A stretch of DNA of 64,000 nucleotides, from NCBI GenBank assembly GCA_025917655.1, contig CP084617.1, positions 248,001-312,000 on the forward strand, in the 5' to 3' direction. The notes beneath the pieces are model-generated. The model ran no database searches. It was not told the DNA's origin and saw only the letters and a program-made list of their open reading frames with translations. This DNA is from Chlorella sorokiniana. Its lineage: Eukaryota; Chlorophyta; Trebouxiophyceae; Chlorellales; Chlorellaceae. The translations under genes and the position numbers were made by a program. Of the stretch, positions 20,691 through 32,509 are shown piece by piece; position 1 is the first letter of the stretch, and each line of letters opens with the position of its first letter.

Positions 20691-22034
20691 TCATTTTGGG
20701 GGTGCGCCGCGCTCGTCAAACACGCCCAAAAGGATGATGAGGCAGTAGACAGAGATGGCGGCGATGAGGGAGCCGGAGAAGAGCACCTGCGGCAGCAGCA
20801 GGGCAGGGAAACATCCAGGGGACGCGCAGCGGCTGTGGGGCGGTGCGGCGAGCGAGGCCAGGGCTGTATCCTTGCAGTGCCACAGGTTGGTAGTCGGCTC
20901 GGCAGCGCCTCAGGCGAGGGCACGCCGCTGGTCACTTCTTTGAACAGTTGGCAACCGCTGCCACGTCGACACATATGCGCGTCAATGATGTTCGCTCACC
21001 TTTGCGCGCGCTGCCTGGTTACCGCCCTGGGGGCTCGTCTCCCAAAGGCCTAGGAAGGTGTCGCTGCGTGAGAGGGCGGTGGAGGTGAGGGGGCATACAT
21101 GCTGTGAGCAGTGCGGTCTGTGCCGCAGGCTTGAGGGGCAGCCGCAGCTCAGCCACCCTGCGCTGTGACGGCTGTGCCCACAGAGGGCATGCGCAGCTGC
21201 AGAGGCGGTACACGCACCAGGTGTACTGCAGCAGCACCACCAGGTGCACCGCAGCAGCTCACCAGGTGTACTGCAGCAGCACCACCAGCGGGATGAGCAT
21301 GCCGATCAGCCCCATGCGCCACTTGTGCACCCAGCCAGCCGCCAGGAAGACCGGCACGACAAACAGCATGGCGAAGAGGTACCATGTGTGCCACCTGCGC
21401 AGGGCTGGGGCCGGGCAGGGCCTGAGCTGCACTTGCCGCCACCAGCGCGATCGCTGAGTGGCGGCGAGCCAGCAGGCCCCACCAGCTGCCAACATGACAC
21501 CAGCGCTGAACCTCACGGCTGCACCTCATCCTGTCATAGCACAGACAAACACACACGCACGCGCACACACACATCAAACTTTGCGGCGGCACTTGCCAGG
21601 CGTATTGGTAGAACCTGTCGCAGTCGATGGGGGCCAGGTAGCCGGCTGTGCCCGCCACGCCCAGCGAGGTCACGTTGCTGGAGCCGCAGTCCTGTTTCGG
21701 CAAGGTGAGATAGCAGGGGCAAGGGGAATGCTGTAACAGGCAATGGCATGAGAGACGGAAGGGTGGGGACATGCAGGTGGGTGAGAGTCGGCAGCCAACC
21801 CCTGGCAGCCGGGGCCCCCTGCATCTGTCATGGCAGGCAGGACACTTGCTTGCAAGCAGCGGCGCCTGCAGCTGGTGAGGCAGACGGGCCGAAAGCGGAG
21901 CGGTGGCGTGCGGTCAACAGCTCTGGGCAAACCTGCTGCAGCGCCGAGACGCCGCTGAGCATGAGCACCCAGCCAGCGCCCATCAGGAGCCAGAAGAGCC
22001 AAGCCCAGGCAGCAGACGGTGCTTTCACGGCCAT
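20691..22034 (-). CDS. Four-span membrane protein, family member A
   Basis: Exons, 5' to 3': 22034-21933, 21691-21597, 21394-21263, 21063-21000 and 20786-20691 (stop). They give about 161 residues with phases that agree throughout. Four hydrophobic segments are visible: AWLFWLLMGAGWVLMLSG; WYLFAMLFVVPVFLAAGW; GLIGMLIPLVVLL; and AAISVYCLIILLGVF. The first loop carries SALQQDCGSSN and GTAGYLAPIDCDRFYQYAWW, motifs shared with the two neighbouring genes. Intron 2 has a GC donor (TG|GCAAGT), which the join to the conserved Trp-Trp pair requires. I do not recognise a named family. The layout resembles small tetraspan proteins, and the conserved loop Cys may form disulfides. No catalytic motif is seen. 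Confidence 0.8.
21205..21295. repeat. Short tandem repeat across an exon-intron boundary
   Basis: About three copies of a unit resembling ACCAGGTGTACTGCAGCAGC, with variants, span the 3' end of exon 3 of gene A and the start of its intron. Each unit repeats the sequence around the donor, so alternative donor positions exist. I chose the one at 21262 because it gives the correct phase to the next exon. Confidence 0.7.
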
Positions 22035-22553
22035 AGTGCCCGTGTGAACAGCAGAAAGGTTTTGACGGGGCTGGGCGGCGACGCTCGGCGGCTCGCTGCG
22101 CCAGCGGCTGCAGATACAGGAAGCTCTTGCAGTGGGCTGCAAAGGCTTGCACAGGAACGAACGGGGCCCACTGGGACGCCGGCTTGAAAGCGAGGAAACG
22201 GAGGCAGTGTTGAACGCTGCTCTCCCGAAATACCTTGGAACCAATGCTTAAGTCTTTGCAGGAAAACAAGGTAGCTCTGGATCGACAGGGAAGCAGCACG
22301 CCGCCCTGCAGATGCGCCGTGGCCGACACTGACTGCCTTGTCAGCGCCAAGTGGGACAGCGGCAGCACTGGCTGCACGCGGGGAGTTGCCAGCTGCTTGA
22401 GCTTACAATCACACTGCTGACCAGCTACTTTCAATTCCAACAAGAGACAAACAACAACCAGTCATAAGGAGTGGCCACTCCAGGTGCGGAAGTCAAGCTG
22501 GCCCCTTGCCGCCGCCCGACGGCGCCCTTGCCGTCGGCACGACGACGCAGCGC

Positions 22554-24011
22554 TCACTCGACGCGGGCGGGGTATGCGTACGTGGCAGCCTCTGTGGCAC
22601 CAGTGGAGGCGCCTGTTGGCTGGTACACCCCACCCAGAGTCTCGCCCTTGGGCTCGCCTGCGGCAAGGCAGCCAGCAGAGGTGGATGGCAACCTTGCAAC
22701 TGAGAAAGCGGCTGCGGACCCGGCTGGCTTGCATGGCCAGCGCGGCACAAGCTAAGGTGCACTCCCCCAGAAACTCACACACACCTGAGCCCTGCGCTCC
22801 CCACCTCCCACACACAGAAACCCTCGATTCTTGCCTGTGCCGCCGCGGCGCGCCTCGGTGCCGGCCCGCTCGTCAAAAATACCGAGCAGCAGGAGCAGGG
22901 TGCCGAGAGCCACGCAGGCGATGATGGCGCCGGCCAAGGTCACCCGAGCGCGCGCCTTCAGCGTGCCTACGAGAGTGGGCGGGTAGTGAAAGCGGCCGGC
23001 GGTGTGGGGCTCGGGGGCAGTGCGAGGGGCGGCGGAAAGTGAGCAGCAGCAGGGCGCTGGGCGTTTAAGCTATCAGCAGGGAGGATGCTCACCATTCAGT
23101 TCGAGTCCGTTGAAGTAGCTGAACTCCAAGGAAGTGCCATTGCATGAGACAGGAACGGAGAGCAGGGAACCACAGTGGGCAGCGAGACAAAAGTGCGAGC
23201 CGCCTGCGCAGGGCGCGAGAGGCAGCAGGCAGGCAAGAGCCACCCTTGCCAAAATCCGCGATGCGCCTCGCAATGTCCCTCCCGTTGAGGCTCACAAGTA
23301 GGTGTTCGCAGTGTCCATCAGCAGCACCAGCAGCGGGGCCGTGAGGCCCAGCATCCCAGCACGGAAGGTGTGGAAGGCGCGGGTGGCGGCAAAGATTGCC
23401 AGCACGATGAGCATGGCGAACAGGTACCTGCAAGCACTCAGGGCCCGTTGGGATGACTGCAGAAGTGAAAGAACGGTGCACCATGCTGAGCGATGGTTAG
23501 GAGCGGCGCAGCACGTGCTTTCCCAGCACTCTGCTGATTTGGCCGGAACATGCAGCTCACCACGTTATCCACCAGGTGAAGCGGAAGAACTTGCCGCAGG
23601 GCACTGCAGCAGCAGCGCACGGCAAGCGGCAGCGGAATTCAGGTGCGGGCTGAGCGGCAGGCGGGAGCGGAGCGGAGGCACGGGCCGTGTTGCGCTTGCC
23701 TGGCGACAGGTAAGCCACGGTGCCGGCGCCGATCAGCGGGTTGTTCGTGTCGCTGCTGCTGCAGTTGGCCTGCAGGGCAGACACCCCTCTGCGGCAGTGC
23801 AAGGGGAGGGGCTGAAGGGGGAGAGGTGCCAGAGCTGGACACAGCAGTGCAGCTGCTGACTAGGCGGCGGCATTGCCAGCGGCGGCGGCTGGTGGGGAAG
23901 CAGCTGCTGCAGAGCCAGGGGTTCTTACGAGAGAAGGAGCACCCAGGCCGCTGCCAAGAGCAGCCACAGTGGCCAGAAGGCCACAACTTGGCCCTTGGAC
24001 GTTTTTGTCAT
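22554..24011 (-). CDS. Four-span membrane protein, family member B
   Basis: Seven exons, 5' to 3': 24011-23929, 23788-23700, 23603-23561, 23427-23296, 23118-23093, 22966-22835 and 22657-22554 (stop). Their lengths sum to 203 codons including the stop, with every phase consistent. The protein starts MTKTSKGQVVAFWPLWLLL and keeps the family landmarks LSGVSALQ, GTVAYLSPVPCGKFFRFT followed by WW, and MDTANTYFYFN, plus four hydrophobic stretches. The tail (ETLGGVYQPTGAS, ending YAYPARVE) is polar and probably cytosolic. Two introns have GC donors (CAG|GCAAGC after 23700 and ACAG|GCAAGA at 22834). Its start lies only 228 bp from the start of member C on the other strand. Function unknown. Confidence 0.82.
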
Positions 24012-24239
24012 GTGCGAGCAAGGGTGGAATGGCAGTGGAAATCCCGGTGGAAGATAATGAACCGATGCAAAACTGATCAACTTCAGGGGGCAGCGGTGAA
24101 GGAAGTCGTATTGCCATCATCCAAGGGCAATGGGCTCTGCTAGAAAGCCGAAACATTGCGGAAGGGGACATCCCCGCCCACTGGACAGCCCCTGCTGACG
24201 TTGTTAATCGAGCACTGCAACCCTGCAACCCGGGGCAAC
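24012..24239. promoter_or_regulatory. Head-to-head promoter between membrane-protein genes B and C
   Basis: The two start codons face away from each other across 228 bp. There is no room for two long promoters, so the paralogues probably share regulatory sequence and may be co-expressed. I see no TATA box that I would assert. Confidence 0.5.
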
Positions 24240-25861
24240 ATGGAGGCAAGCGGGCTGGCGCACCGAGGCCTGGCCTGGCTGTTCATCCTGTTGGCCTTCG
24301 TCGGCTTTGTGCTGATGCTCTCAGGCGTTTCCAGCCTGCAGCAGGTGCGTGCAAGCGCAGCCCAGCCGTCCAAGGGCATCGACCTGCCGCTGCCCGGTCA
24401 TGGCCGCCGCTGCCGCTTCCAGCTGCTGACGAGGCGAACGCCCTGATGCTGCTGCTCCCTCCTGCACTGCTCAATCGCCCGCTTTGCAGGCCTGCAGTGG
24501 CGGCATGGTCACCACGCTGTCAGACCTGCAGTCGCTGGCAGCCCAGGGCCGCCGCTTGCTCCAGAACCCGATCAGTGTGGTGGGCGGCATCCCTGGCACC
24601 GTGGGCTACTTGGCGCCGGTGGACTGCAACAAGTTTTTCTCGTGAGGGACCACAGAAGTTTGGGAGAAATTATGGGGGTCACAATCAGGAGTGAGGCAGA
24701 CGCAGCGAGGGTCAGTGTGGACCCCAGTTGCGCACCAGTGCCCCCTCACCTCCCTGCCGCTGCCGCCCAGCCCGCCCCCACCCGACAACGCTGCTTCTGC
24801 TGCCCCCCCCCTCCCCCTCCCCCCGCAGCTACGCGTGGTGGATCACCTTCTTCAACATGACGGTGCTGATCCTGCTGGCGGCGGGGGTGACCACCCTGAT
24901 TGGCAGGTTCCGCGGCGGCCTCATCGCCCTCTCCGCCGTCCTGCTCGTGCTGCTGATGGACACGGGTGAGTGGGAGGAAGCGGAAGCGCAAGTGCGCGCT
25001 GCGCTGCAGGGCTTACACAATGCTTAGGGGATGCCGTCGATAGAGAGTCGCCGCACAAACGGACGGGGGGGGCAACTCGTTGGGCCTGGCACACGTTTGA
25101 CAGCTTGCCTGCAGCTGTGGTGTCCCAGCAGTCGTCAAACCCTCCCTGCTGCAGCCAACACCTTCCTCTACTTCAACAACGTGCAAGGCCTGACCAGTGA
25201 GCAGCCAGCCTGCCCCCATCGCTCACCATGAGCCGCGCGTGGACCCCAGCAGGCCGCCGCCCTCACAGCATGCCCCCAGCCTTCCCAGACAGAAAGCATG
25301 CCTGCCTGGCATGCCTCCTTTTCCGAGCGCAACCTGGCCGGGTCGCACGTCTGCCAAACAGGCCAATGGCGCCGCTCCGCCCACCCTCTACTCCCGCGTG
25401 CGCCGCCTCCACCGTCCCCTCACGCCCCTCCGCAGGCACGGTGGCCAGCCGCGCCCGAGTGCTGGTGGCTGGCTCCATCATCTCCTCCATCGCCTACTTC
25501 CTTATCATCGCAGTCGTGGGCTGGCACGACGAGGACGCCGCGCTGCGGCCGCAATACGACACGGAAGGTGGGCGGGAGGAAGGTGGGCGGGCGCCGCCAG
25601 CAGGCACCCCGGCTGCTGCCGGTCCGTGTCTGCTGGCGGCAGCACAGCCAGCCACTCCCTCTCACCACCCTTCCGCCCCGCCACGGCGAGAGTCAGCCCT
25701 GCATTGACTGCACTCCCGTCTGTTCTGCAGCCGCCGGGCACAAGGAGGCCAAGCATGGTGGCGGCGGCGGCCTGCTGGGCGGCCTGCTGGGGCGCAAGAA
25801 GCGCGGCGGGGAAATGGCGGAGGAGGGGCCGGGGCCGGCACGCCTGGCAGCCCTCGCATGA
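24240..25861 (+). CDS. Four-span membrane protein, family member C
   Basis: Exons: 24240-24344, 24490-24641, 24829-24965, 25155-25196, 25436-25567 and 25731-25861. All have GT-AG ends and compatible phases, and the gene appears intact. The first hydrophobic segment is LAWLFILLAFVGFVLMLSG, followed by VSSLQQACSGG. The first loop is longer than in A and B, with SLAAQGRRLLQNP, and then GTVGYLAPVDCNKFF and YAWW. The other spans are TVLILLAAGVTTLI, LIALSAVLLVLLMD and SIISSIAYFLIIAVVGW. The tail is Gly/Lys-rich (GGGGGLLGGLLGRKKRGGE). It is clearly homologous to A and B and lies in inverted orientation to both. Function unknown; a small polytopic membrane protein is all the sequence supports. Confidence 0.88.
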
Positions 25862-26426
25862 TTCAGGTCCCCGTCCGCCTGTGGTGCCTCGGCCGGCACA
25901 AGGCGCCCCGGCCCCATGCAGGGCCCACCCACCGCCGCGACCGGCCCTGTGGCCTACACAACCGCCCCCACAATGCCGGTCAGCAGGCCGGCCGTGCCTG
26001 TCTCAACGGGCAGCTCCCCTGACGCAGCCCCTGGGCTTCTCTACAGTGGCTCGTTCGGGCATGCTGGTGGATCCCATTCAGTGCAAGGATCTCTGCTGCC
26101 CCTCCCCTGTTGGGTCGCTACAAGCCTGAACAAGGGAAGTGATTGTGACATACATCTCGCAGCCTGCAAACTCTCGTAAGAGTGTCTTCTTTTAATGCGG
26201 CGGCGGCAGGCAGCCGCGCTTGTCACGCTTTGCTTGCAAACCGATCCATGCCTGCCTTGGAACAAGAGGGCGGCTGTGGAAGCCACCCAGCAGGCAATTG
26301 AGCTCCGCAAGGTCCAATTCGAACTTCAGCCCTCCACCCGCAACTCGGTAGCGGCCCCCTCTCGAAGCTTTCGTGTAGGCTGCCAGCAGCGGCTTCAAGG
26401 CTTCCCCGGCCTTGCAGCTGCCCGCC
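25862..26426. other. Intergenic
   Basis: 565 bp between membrane-protein gene C and the first SYLF gene, both on plus. The first part is probably the 3' UTR of gene C. The last part resembles the region just upstream of the second SYLF copy: both keep a GCCTTGCAGCTG element shortly before the start codon. Confidence 0.5.
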
Positions 26427-29164
26427 ATGGCCTCCCCCTTGCAGCAGGCCGCCTCCGAGGTGCAAACGCCGCTGTGCCGCCCCAGCCTGACTCGCAGCGT
26501 TGCAGCGGCACCATGCCTCCTGCACACCCTCGCCTCGGGATGTCTGCTCCAGCCCCGCACTGCTGCTGTGTTGCTCAGAGCACCCGTCTGCCTCCCCACA
26601 ACCTTGACAGGCTCTTGACATTGTAGACCGAGTGTCCAAGGTCTGCCGCTCCCGGTTCCAGTGCCCTCCCATGAGCCCCGGCTACATTCAAGAGGCCAAA
26701 GGCATCATCCTGCTGCGCTCCACCAAAGCAGGTGAGGCCCGATGAGGAAGGGAGAGGAAGGGCGAGAAAAAGGCCGGGACGCTCTCACCACAACCGATGG
26801 CGATGCACGTTGCGGGGGCTGCCTGCATTGGCTGCCGGCTGCGCCATATGGGTGTATGCATCCCAGTTCCTGTCCTTCTGATTGTGCAAAGTTAGCCGCT
26901 GAACGCTGGCACAGGGCTGGGCCTGGGCATGCGCGCGGGCCATGGCCTGCTGCTGGCGCGCCTGCCGGCCCGGCGCGACCAGGAGGCGCCCCGCTGGTCG
27001 TCCCCCGTGTTCCTCAGAGTCACGGTGGGCCAGGTGGGGTTCATCATGGGCTATGAGCAGGTGAGAAGCTGCATGCATGTGAGCTGGTGTACATACAACC
27101 CAAGGAGCCATGGGTCAGCACTGGCCCTTGCCTCTGGTTGGAAGGCAGCGACGGCTTTGCTGCAAGCACTGACTCCGTTGCATCCGGAGGGTGGAGCTCC
27201 CTCCCTGGCCTCCCTCCCTCCCTCCATGGAGTCACCCTCGAGGGTGCCTTGCCGGCAGCAGCTGTGTGTATGCAGCTGTGCCTGCTGAGCTTCTGATCTC
27301 CCGGTCCCCCAGGTGGACACCTTCATGCTGGCCATGACCCGCAAGGTGCTGGACCAGCTTCTGGTCGGCAGGCAAGGATTTGCGCTGGCCTGCAGCCTGC
27401 TTTGCGGCGCTGTCAAAAGCACGCCTGCACAAGGGAATGTCCATGCCGCCTCGGCATATGCCATGCCTCGGTTGGGCTGCCGTCTGCACATAATCCCTGC
27501 GCTCGCAGCCAGCTGGGTAGATGCCCCTGGGGATGCAGTCAAAGATGAGTGCATTTAGCCCTCCACTGCACCCCCTTTCGTATGCAGCCACACAGTGTTG
27601 GGGGTGGACCAGTCCTTCATCATGCTGCAGCCGGAGATCGAGGACAAGAGCGACGTGATTGCCGCCGCCTCGGGCAGCGCCGACCTCGTCGGAGTGAGGC
27701 GAGTTTTGTGCTGATGAAGGCACAGCCAGGCCTGCTCTCTTAATGCTCGTGCATGGCCCTGTCTCTGGGCAGGATGGCAAGGGAGGAACAATGTATGCAA
27801 TTGACGCGCTGCCCGAAAGTCAGCTGCCACTTTTTGCATCACTCACATCTGCCGCCTTCCTTCCCTTTGGGACCCCCTGGCACCCCCTGGCAGCCACTCT
27901 ACGGGCATGATGCTGGACTTTTCGCTGTCAGGTGCCCGCCCGACTCCCCCAGCTTCCGCGGCCCGCAGCCTTTGCTCACACATGTGCACTCCCCCTCCTC
28001 CAGTCTCTGAGACCCGGCGGACTCCCACCCTGCCCTGCCATGCTCTGCTGCCGCCTCTGAGCAGCCTTGCCCTGCACATACTTGATGCCGCAGGAGGCTC
28101 CATGAGCGTCAACCAGGCCAAGATGCACGAGGCGTACGGGGAGGGTGTGGGCATGGCTGAGGTCATCAAGTGAGCGGGGTGCAGCCGCTGCTGGGCCCTT
28201 CCTTGAGTGCGGCTCTGCCAGCTCACGGCCAGTCAGCCGTCTCCTGGGCCACACCCCGCCCAGCTGCAGCAAGCCTGCACTGAGGAGCGGCAACCACGAG
28301 ACACTGTCGTGCAGGGATGCGTCGGGAGGCCTTGCCAGGGAGAGGTCCGACGGCATGTGCCCCTCAATGCTGTGTGTTACCCTGATCTCGTTGTGCAGGG
28401 GGTGGTTCCGCCGCACCCGACATGCAGCCGTTGTACATGAGGCTGGATGAGATGGTGGTGGTGAGAGCAGCTGCCTTTCAGAAGGGCCTTTCTCTCTTGG
28501 TCTGGGGTGCATGCGCGGCATGAGCGTGTGGGTGTGTCCTGTCTGCCTCTGGCATGCACGCTGCTGTGTGGGCCCAGCTGGGCCCTGCAGTTTGCTCATC
28601 CCACACAGAGCAGCCCCTGACAAACAGCCCCTGTCCTGTCACATCATGTCGTGAAATGTACATGCAGGGCGGCCACACGGAAAACATCAGCCGCACCACC
28701 ACCAACCTGGAACGCATGACAGCGGGTGAGGGGGAACCTAAGCGGCTCTTCTGGTGGTCCTGCGATGTGCTGAACTTCTGGAAGGTGTGCGTGCACAGTT
28801 GCAGGGCCAGTCTCTCAGTCTCCTGCTAGCCCTTGGCATGTGCAGGGTACGATCCTGAGCGCATGCGCCCCAACAGCGAGACGCTGCTGCCCTCCTCCGG
28901 TTATGAGGGTGGGGGTGGGACCCCGGGCTGGCCACCCGCGCAATTCCTTCGGCACCCCACCCGTCAGCAGGCCCTGCACGCGTGCAGGCCGCCCCGCTGG
29001 GCGGCGGTGTGGCAGCAACCGGCACCATGGCGCATTCCGGGATACCTGCTTCGCAGCCAGGCATCCGGGCGCCTGTTGCGATGTCTGCAGCACAGGTGGA
29101 ACCAGTCAAGATCGTTCCCGCTGCTGGGCAGGCCACCATGCGAGTGGTGCAGCGTGAGGCGTGA
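26427..29164 (+). CDS. SYLF-domain (Ysc84/SH3YL1-like) protein, copy 1
   Basis: The start MASPLQQAASE is followed by exons giving IVDRVSKVCRSRFQCPP, then EAKGIILLRSTKAG, GLGLGMRAGHGLLLARLPA, APRWSSPVFLRVTVGQVG, FIMGYEQ, VDTFMLAMTRKVLDQLL, VLGVDQSFIMLQPEIEDKSD, MMLDFSLSG, and a C-terminal part ending MRVVQREA. The order AKGI...G.G.GLLLAR...W..PVFL...VGQVG fits the SYLF (DUF500) fold, which binds phosphoinositides and actin in yeast Ysc84 and animal SH3YL1. The segment GGHTENISRTTTNLERMTA recalls a t-SNARE-like helix but is not assigned. Two introns have GC donors (GGCAG|GCAAGG and GTGAG|GCGAGT), both required by the joins. A one-base excess in the G run at about 28398 disturbs one exon junction. 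There is no SH3 or FYVE domain. Confidence 0.78.
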
Positions 29165-29671
29165 GCACGGTGATGGTGACAGCAAGCGGCTCCGCATCTG
29201 CCCAGCCAGACTCTAAAGCTGTATCTTGCCTGGCCTTCTTAAGGCAAGCTTGCACATGTGGTAGCTCGGGTGGTCTCAACTATTGTACAGCCATGTGTGT
29301 CAACCAAACTTGCAGCATTCACAGAGACCCTCTCCTGATCAGCGCAGCCGAGGCCGGTGTGTGCTGATGGTGCCGAAGCTTCTGCCGCTGCAGCTGCATC
29401 AGCTCAGATCTGCCCATGTTCTTATGACAGACCTGTGTTTCAGCACCTGGCCTGAGCGGCGGCCGCACTTTCTTCCCTTGTTTGCCAAACACGTTAACAA
29501 GTGCCTTGGACAAGAGGGAGAACCCTTCACACACATCCAGCAGGCTACTCTTCGCCTGGGGCGGTCGTCAGCTTGAGCCACCACCGGCCACTAGCACCCA
29601 TTGAAGTAGTTCTTGGCAGCCTCTCATCAGGCAGAAGCTCAAGTGGCTCACGTGCCTTGCAGCTGTCCGCC
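29165..29671. other. Spacer between tandem SYLF copies
   Basis: About 0.5 kb with no coding signal. It holds the 3' UTR of copy 1 and the promoter of copy 2. The segment just before 29672 matches the equivalent position upstream of copy 1, so the duplicated unit includes 5' flanking sequence. Confidence 0.5.
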
Positions 29672-32509
29672 ATGACCCCCATCCTGGAGCATGCGGCCTC
29701 AGAGGTGGGCAGCCCGCCGCCCAGCATTCGGCTTCCATGCCGACCTGAGCCGCTCGCTGGAACAGCTGCGCCGTCAAGTCTTCATGGACTCGCGGCACCC
29801 CTCTCCCCTCACACCCTGCTCTATATAACCTCCGACCCTTGCGCTGAGCACAGGCTGTGGACATCATCAAAAGGTGTCCAAGGTGTGGCGGTCTCGGCAC
29901 CAGTGCCCGCCCTTGAGCCCCAGCTACATCCAGGAGGCCAAAGGCATCATCCTGCTGCGCTCCACGAAGGCCGGTGGGTGGGCGGATGTATCAATGAGTG
30001 GGCACCGCCAGGCAGGCTGACAGTGCATGCTGTGGTGGCTGACAGCTGCAGCTTGCGTGCGGAATGGAGGGCCTCGGTACGCACCCTCTTCCCCCACCCC
30101 CTTGCCTACCCCAGTCCGCAGGGCTTGGCCTGGGAGTTCATGCTGGGCATGGCCTGCTGCTGGCGCGCCTGCCGGCCCGGCACGAGCAGGAGACGCCACG
30201 CTGGTCGTCCCCCGTGTTCCTGCGGGTCACGGTGGGACAGGTGGGGCTCATCATGGGCTACGAGCAGGTGAGAAGCTGCATGCATGTGAGCTGGTGTACA
30301 TACAACCCAAGAGGAGCTGACCCAGGAGCCATGGGTCAGCACTGGCCCTGCCCCTGGTTGGAAGGCAGCGACGGCTGCTGGCACTGCCTCCGTTGCATCT
30401 GGAGGGTGGAGGGTGCCTTGCAGGCAGCAGCAGGTGTGTGTGCGCAGCTGTGCCCGCTGAGCTTCCAACCTCCCAGCTGCCCCCAGGTTGACACCTTCAT
30501 GCTGGCCATGACTCGCAAGGTGCTGGACCAGCTGCTGGTCGGCAGGCAAGACTGCCGGCCGGCCTGCAGCCTGCTTTGCGGCGCCGTCGAAGCACGCCTG
30601 CACATGGGATGCCGTGCATGCGCCGCCTCGGCACATCGGTGCCTCGGGTTAGGCTGCCGTTGCACAGAATCCCTGCGCTTGCAGCCAGGGTAGCTGCCCC
30701 TGGGGTGCAATCAAACATGAGTGCTGCTGCTGCCCTCCACCGCACCCTTCTCTTTTGCAGCCACACCGTGCTGGGCGTGGACCAGTCTTTCATCATGCTG
30801 CAGCCGGAGATCGAGGACAAGAGCGACGTGATTGACGCCGCCTCTGATCTAGTGGGTGTCAGGCGAGCAGCATCCACAGGATGCAGCTGCTCACACTGAT
30901 TGTGGCGTGCTTCGGCTGCCGTGTGTGTGTGTGGTGGTGGGTGTGTGTGTGTGTGTGGGGGGGGGCGCGCGCGGGCGGCGGCGGGCGGGGGCGGGCGGTC
31001 ATTTGCATTGGCACGCTTGCTGTCCTGGCCTGCTGCAGAAGGCGGTCGCCCCACTGCGATGCCGCATATGCCCACCCTCACTCATGTACGCGCCTAACCC
31101 CTTGCCCCCGGCTAGCGCTCCACCCTGGCAGCCAGTCCTCGGGCGTGATGCTGGACTTCTCGCTGTCAGGTGCCCGCCCGATTCCCGCAGCCCCACACTT
31201 CGCTACCCCTGCTTAAGCTTCTGGCAGGGGCAGGCCGCCTCCCCCGCCTCTCTGCAATGCCGCCATCTTGAGATTTCGAGCCGTCACCCTTCCCATGCTA
31301 CTCCCAGCTTTGGTTACTGGGCACTCTTGCCAGCACACTTATCCTAAAGCAGGAAAATGCTGTCCAGACCAGGAATAGCGAGAGACTGGGCAGTCCCTGC
31401 TTGTAAAACACACAGACGTTTGCATATTACACCCATCCTTTGCAGGGGCTCCATGGCGGTCAACCACGCAAAGATGCAGGACGCGTACGGAGTGAACGTG
31501 GGCACGGCTGAGGTCATCAAGTAAGCGGGGCAAGGTTGGATGTGGGGGCAGAACGTGATTGTTCCATAAGCAACCCACTCTTTGTCCAGGCAGCGCGTGC
31601 TCGTAAGCAGTGTCCTGTTTCTCGCAACAGCGGCATGCTGTGAGGAGCAGCACCGGTATCACACTGCTGTGATGGGCTGGCAGCAGACGACCTGCAAGGG
31701 ACTCTTGACCCACCCCACCGCGGTGTTTCCCGTTGATCTAATTGTGCAGGGGCCTGGTGCCGCCGCACCCGACATGCAGCCGCTGTATGCAAGACTTGAC
31801 GAGATGGTGGTGGTGAGGGCTGCTGCTGTGCCAGCTGGGGGCTTGCAGAGGGGCTTTCTGTTGTTGTGGTTCTTATGCGTGTCAAGGAGGAGCACGCGGC
31901 ATGCTGTTACGACGCGCGAAAGCTGTCATGCATGGGTCCGAGGTATGCTGTCAGTGCAAAAGGGCCCTCCCTGTCCCAACATGGCCACGCGCAGGGCGCC
32001 CACACTGAGCGCATCAGCTTCACCACCACCAGCCGAGAGCGCATGACGGCGGGTAAGGCGGGGCATGCAGCGTGCACGCGCTGGGGCTTCCGCTGTATGC
32101 ACCCTTTCAAACAGATGTGCGTGCGCAGTTGCAGGGCCTGCCTCTCTCAGTCTCCTGCTAGCCCTTGCGATGCCAACTGGCATGTGCAGGGTACGATCCT
32201 GAGCGCATGCGCCCCAACAGCGAGACGCTGCTGCCCTCCTCCAGTTATGAGGGTGGGGGTGGGACCCCTGGGCTGGCCACCCGCGCAATTTCTTCATCAC
32301 CCCACCTGCCGGCAGGCCCTGCACGTGTGCAGGCCGCCCCGCTGGGCGGCGGCGTGGCAGCAACGGGCACCATGGCGCATCCTGGCATACCTGCTTCGCA
32401 GCCGGGCATCCGGGTGCCTGTTGCAATGTCGGCAGCACAGGCGGAACTCGTCAAGATCGTTCCCGCTGCTGGGCAGGCCTCCACGCGAGTGGTGCAGCGG
32501 GAGGCTTGA
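29672..32509 (+). CDS. SYLF-domain (Ysc84/SH3YL1-like) protein, copy 2
   Basis: The same exon order as copy 1. It starts MTPILEHAASE and shares EAKGIILLRSTKAG, GHGLLLARLPA, PRWSSPVFLRVTVGQVG, DTFMLAMTRKVLDQLLVG, LQPEIEDKSD, VMLDFSLSG, DMQPLYARLDEMVV, THTERISFTTT-like sequence and a tail ending RVVQREA. The same two introns have GC donors. Introns remain alignable: the intron after GYEQ begins identically in both copies for about 40 bases. Relative to copy 1, single-base losses lie near 29873 (the AAAAGG before GTGTCC) and at the start of the exon near 31446, and the next junction phase also disagrees. Either this copy is decaying or the consensus has errors. The membrane/actin role is inferred from the family. 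Confidence 0.7.

Noticed and set aside
28660-28730. t-SNARE helix in the SYLF protein (HTENISRTTTNLERMTA)
   Set aside because: The heptad spacing and central Gln layer expected of a SNARE cannot be seen, and the segment is short.
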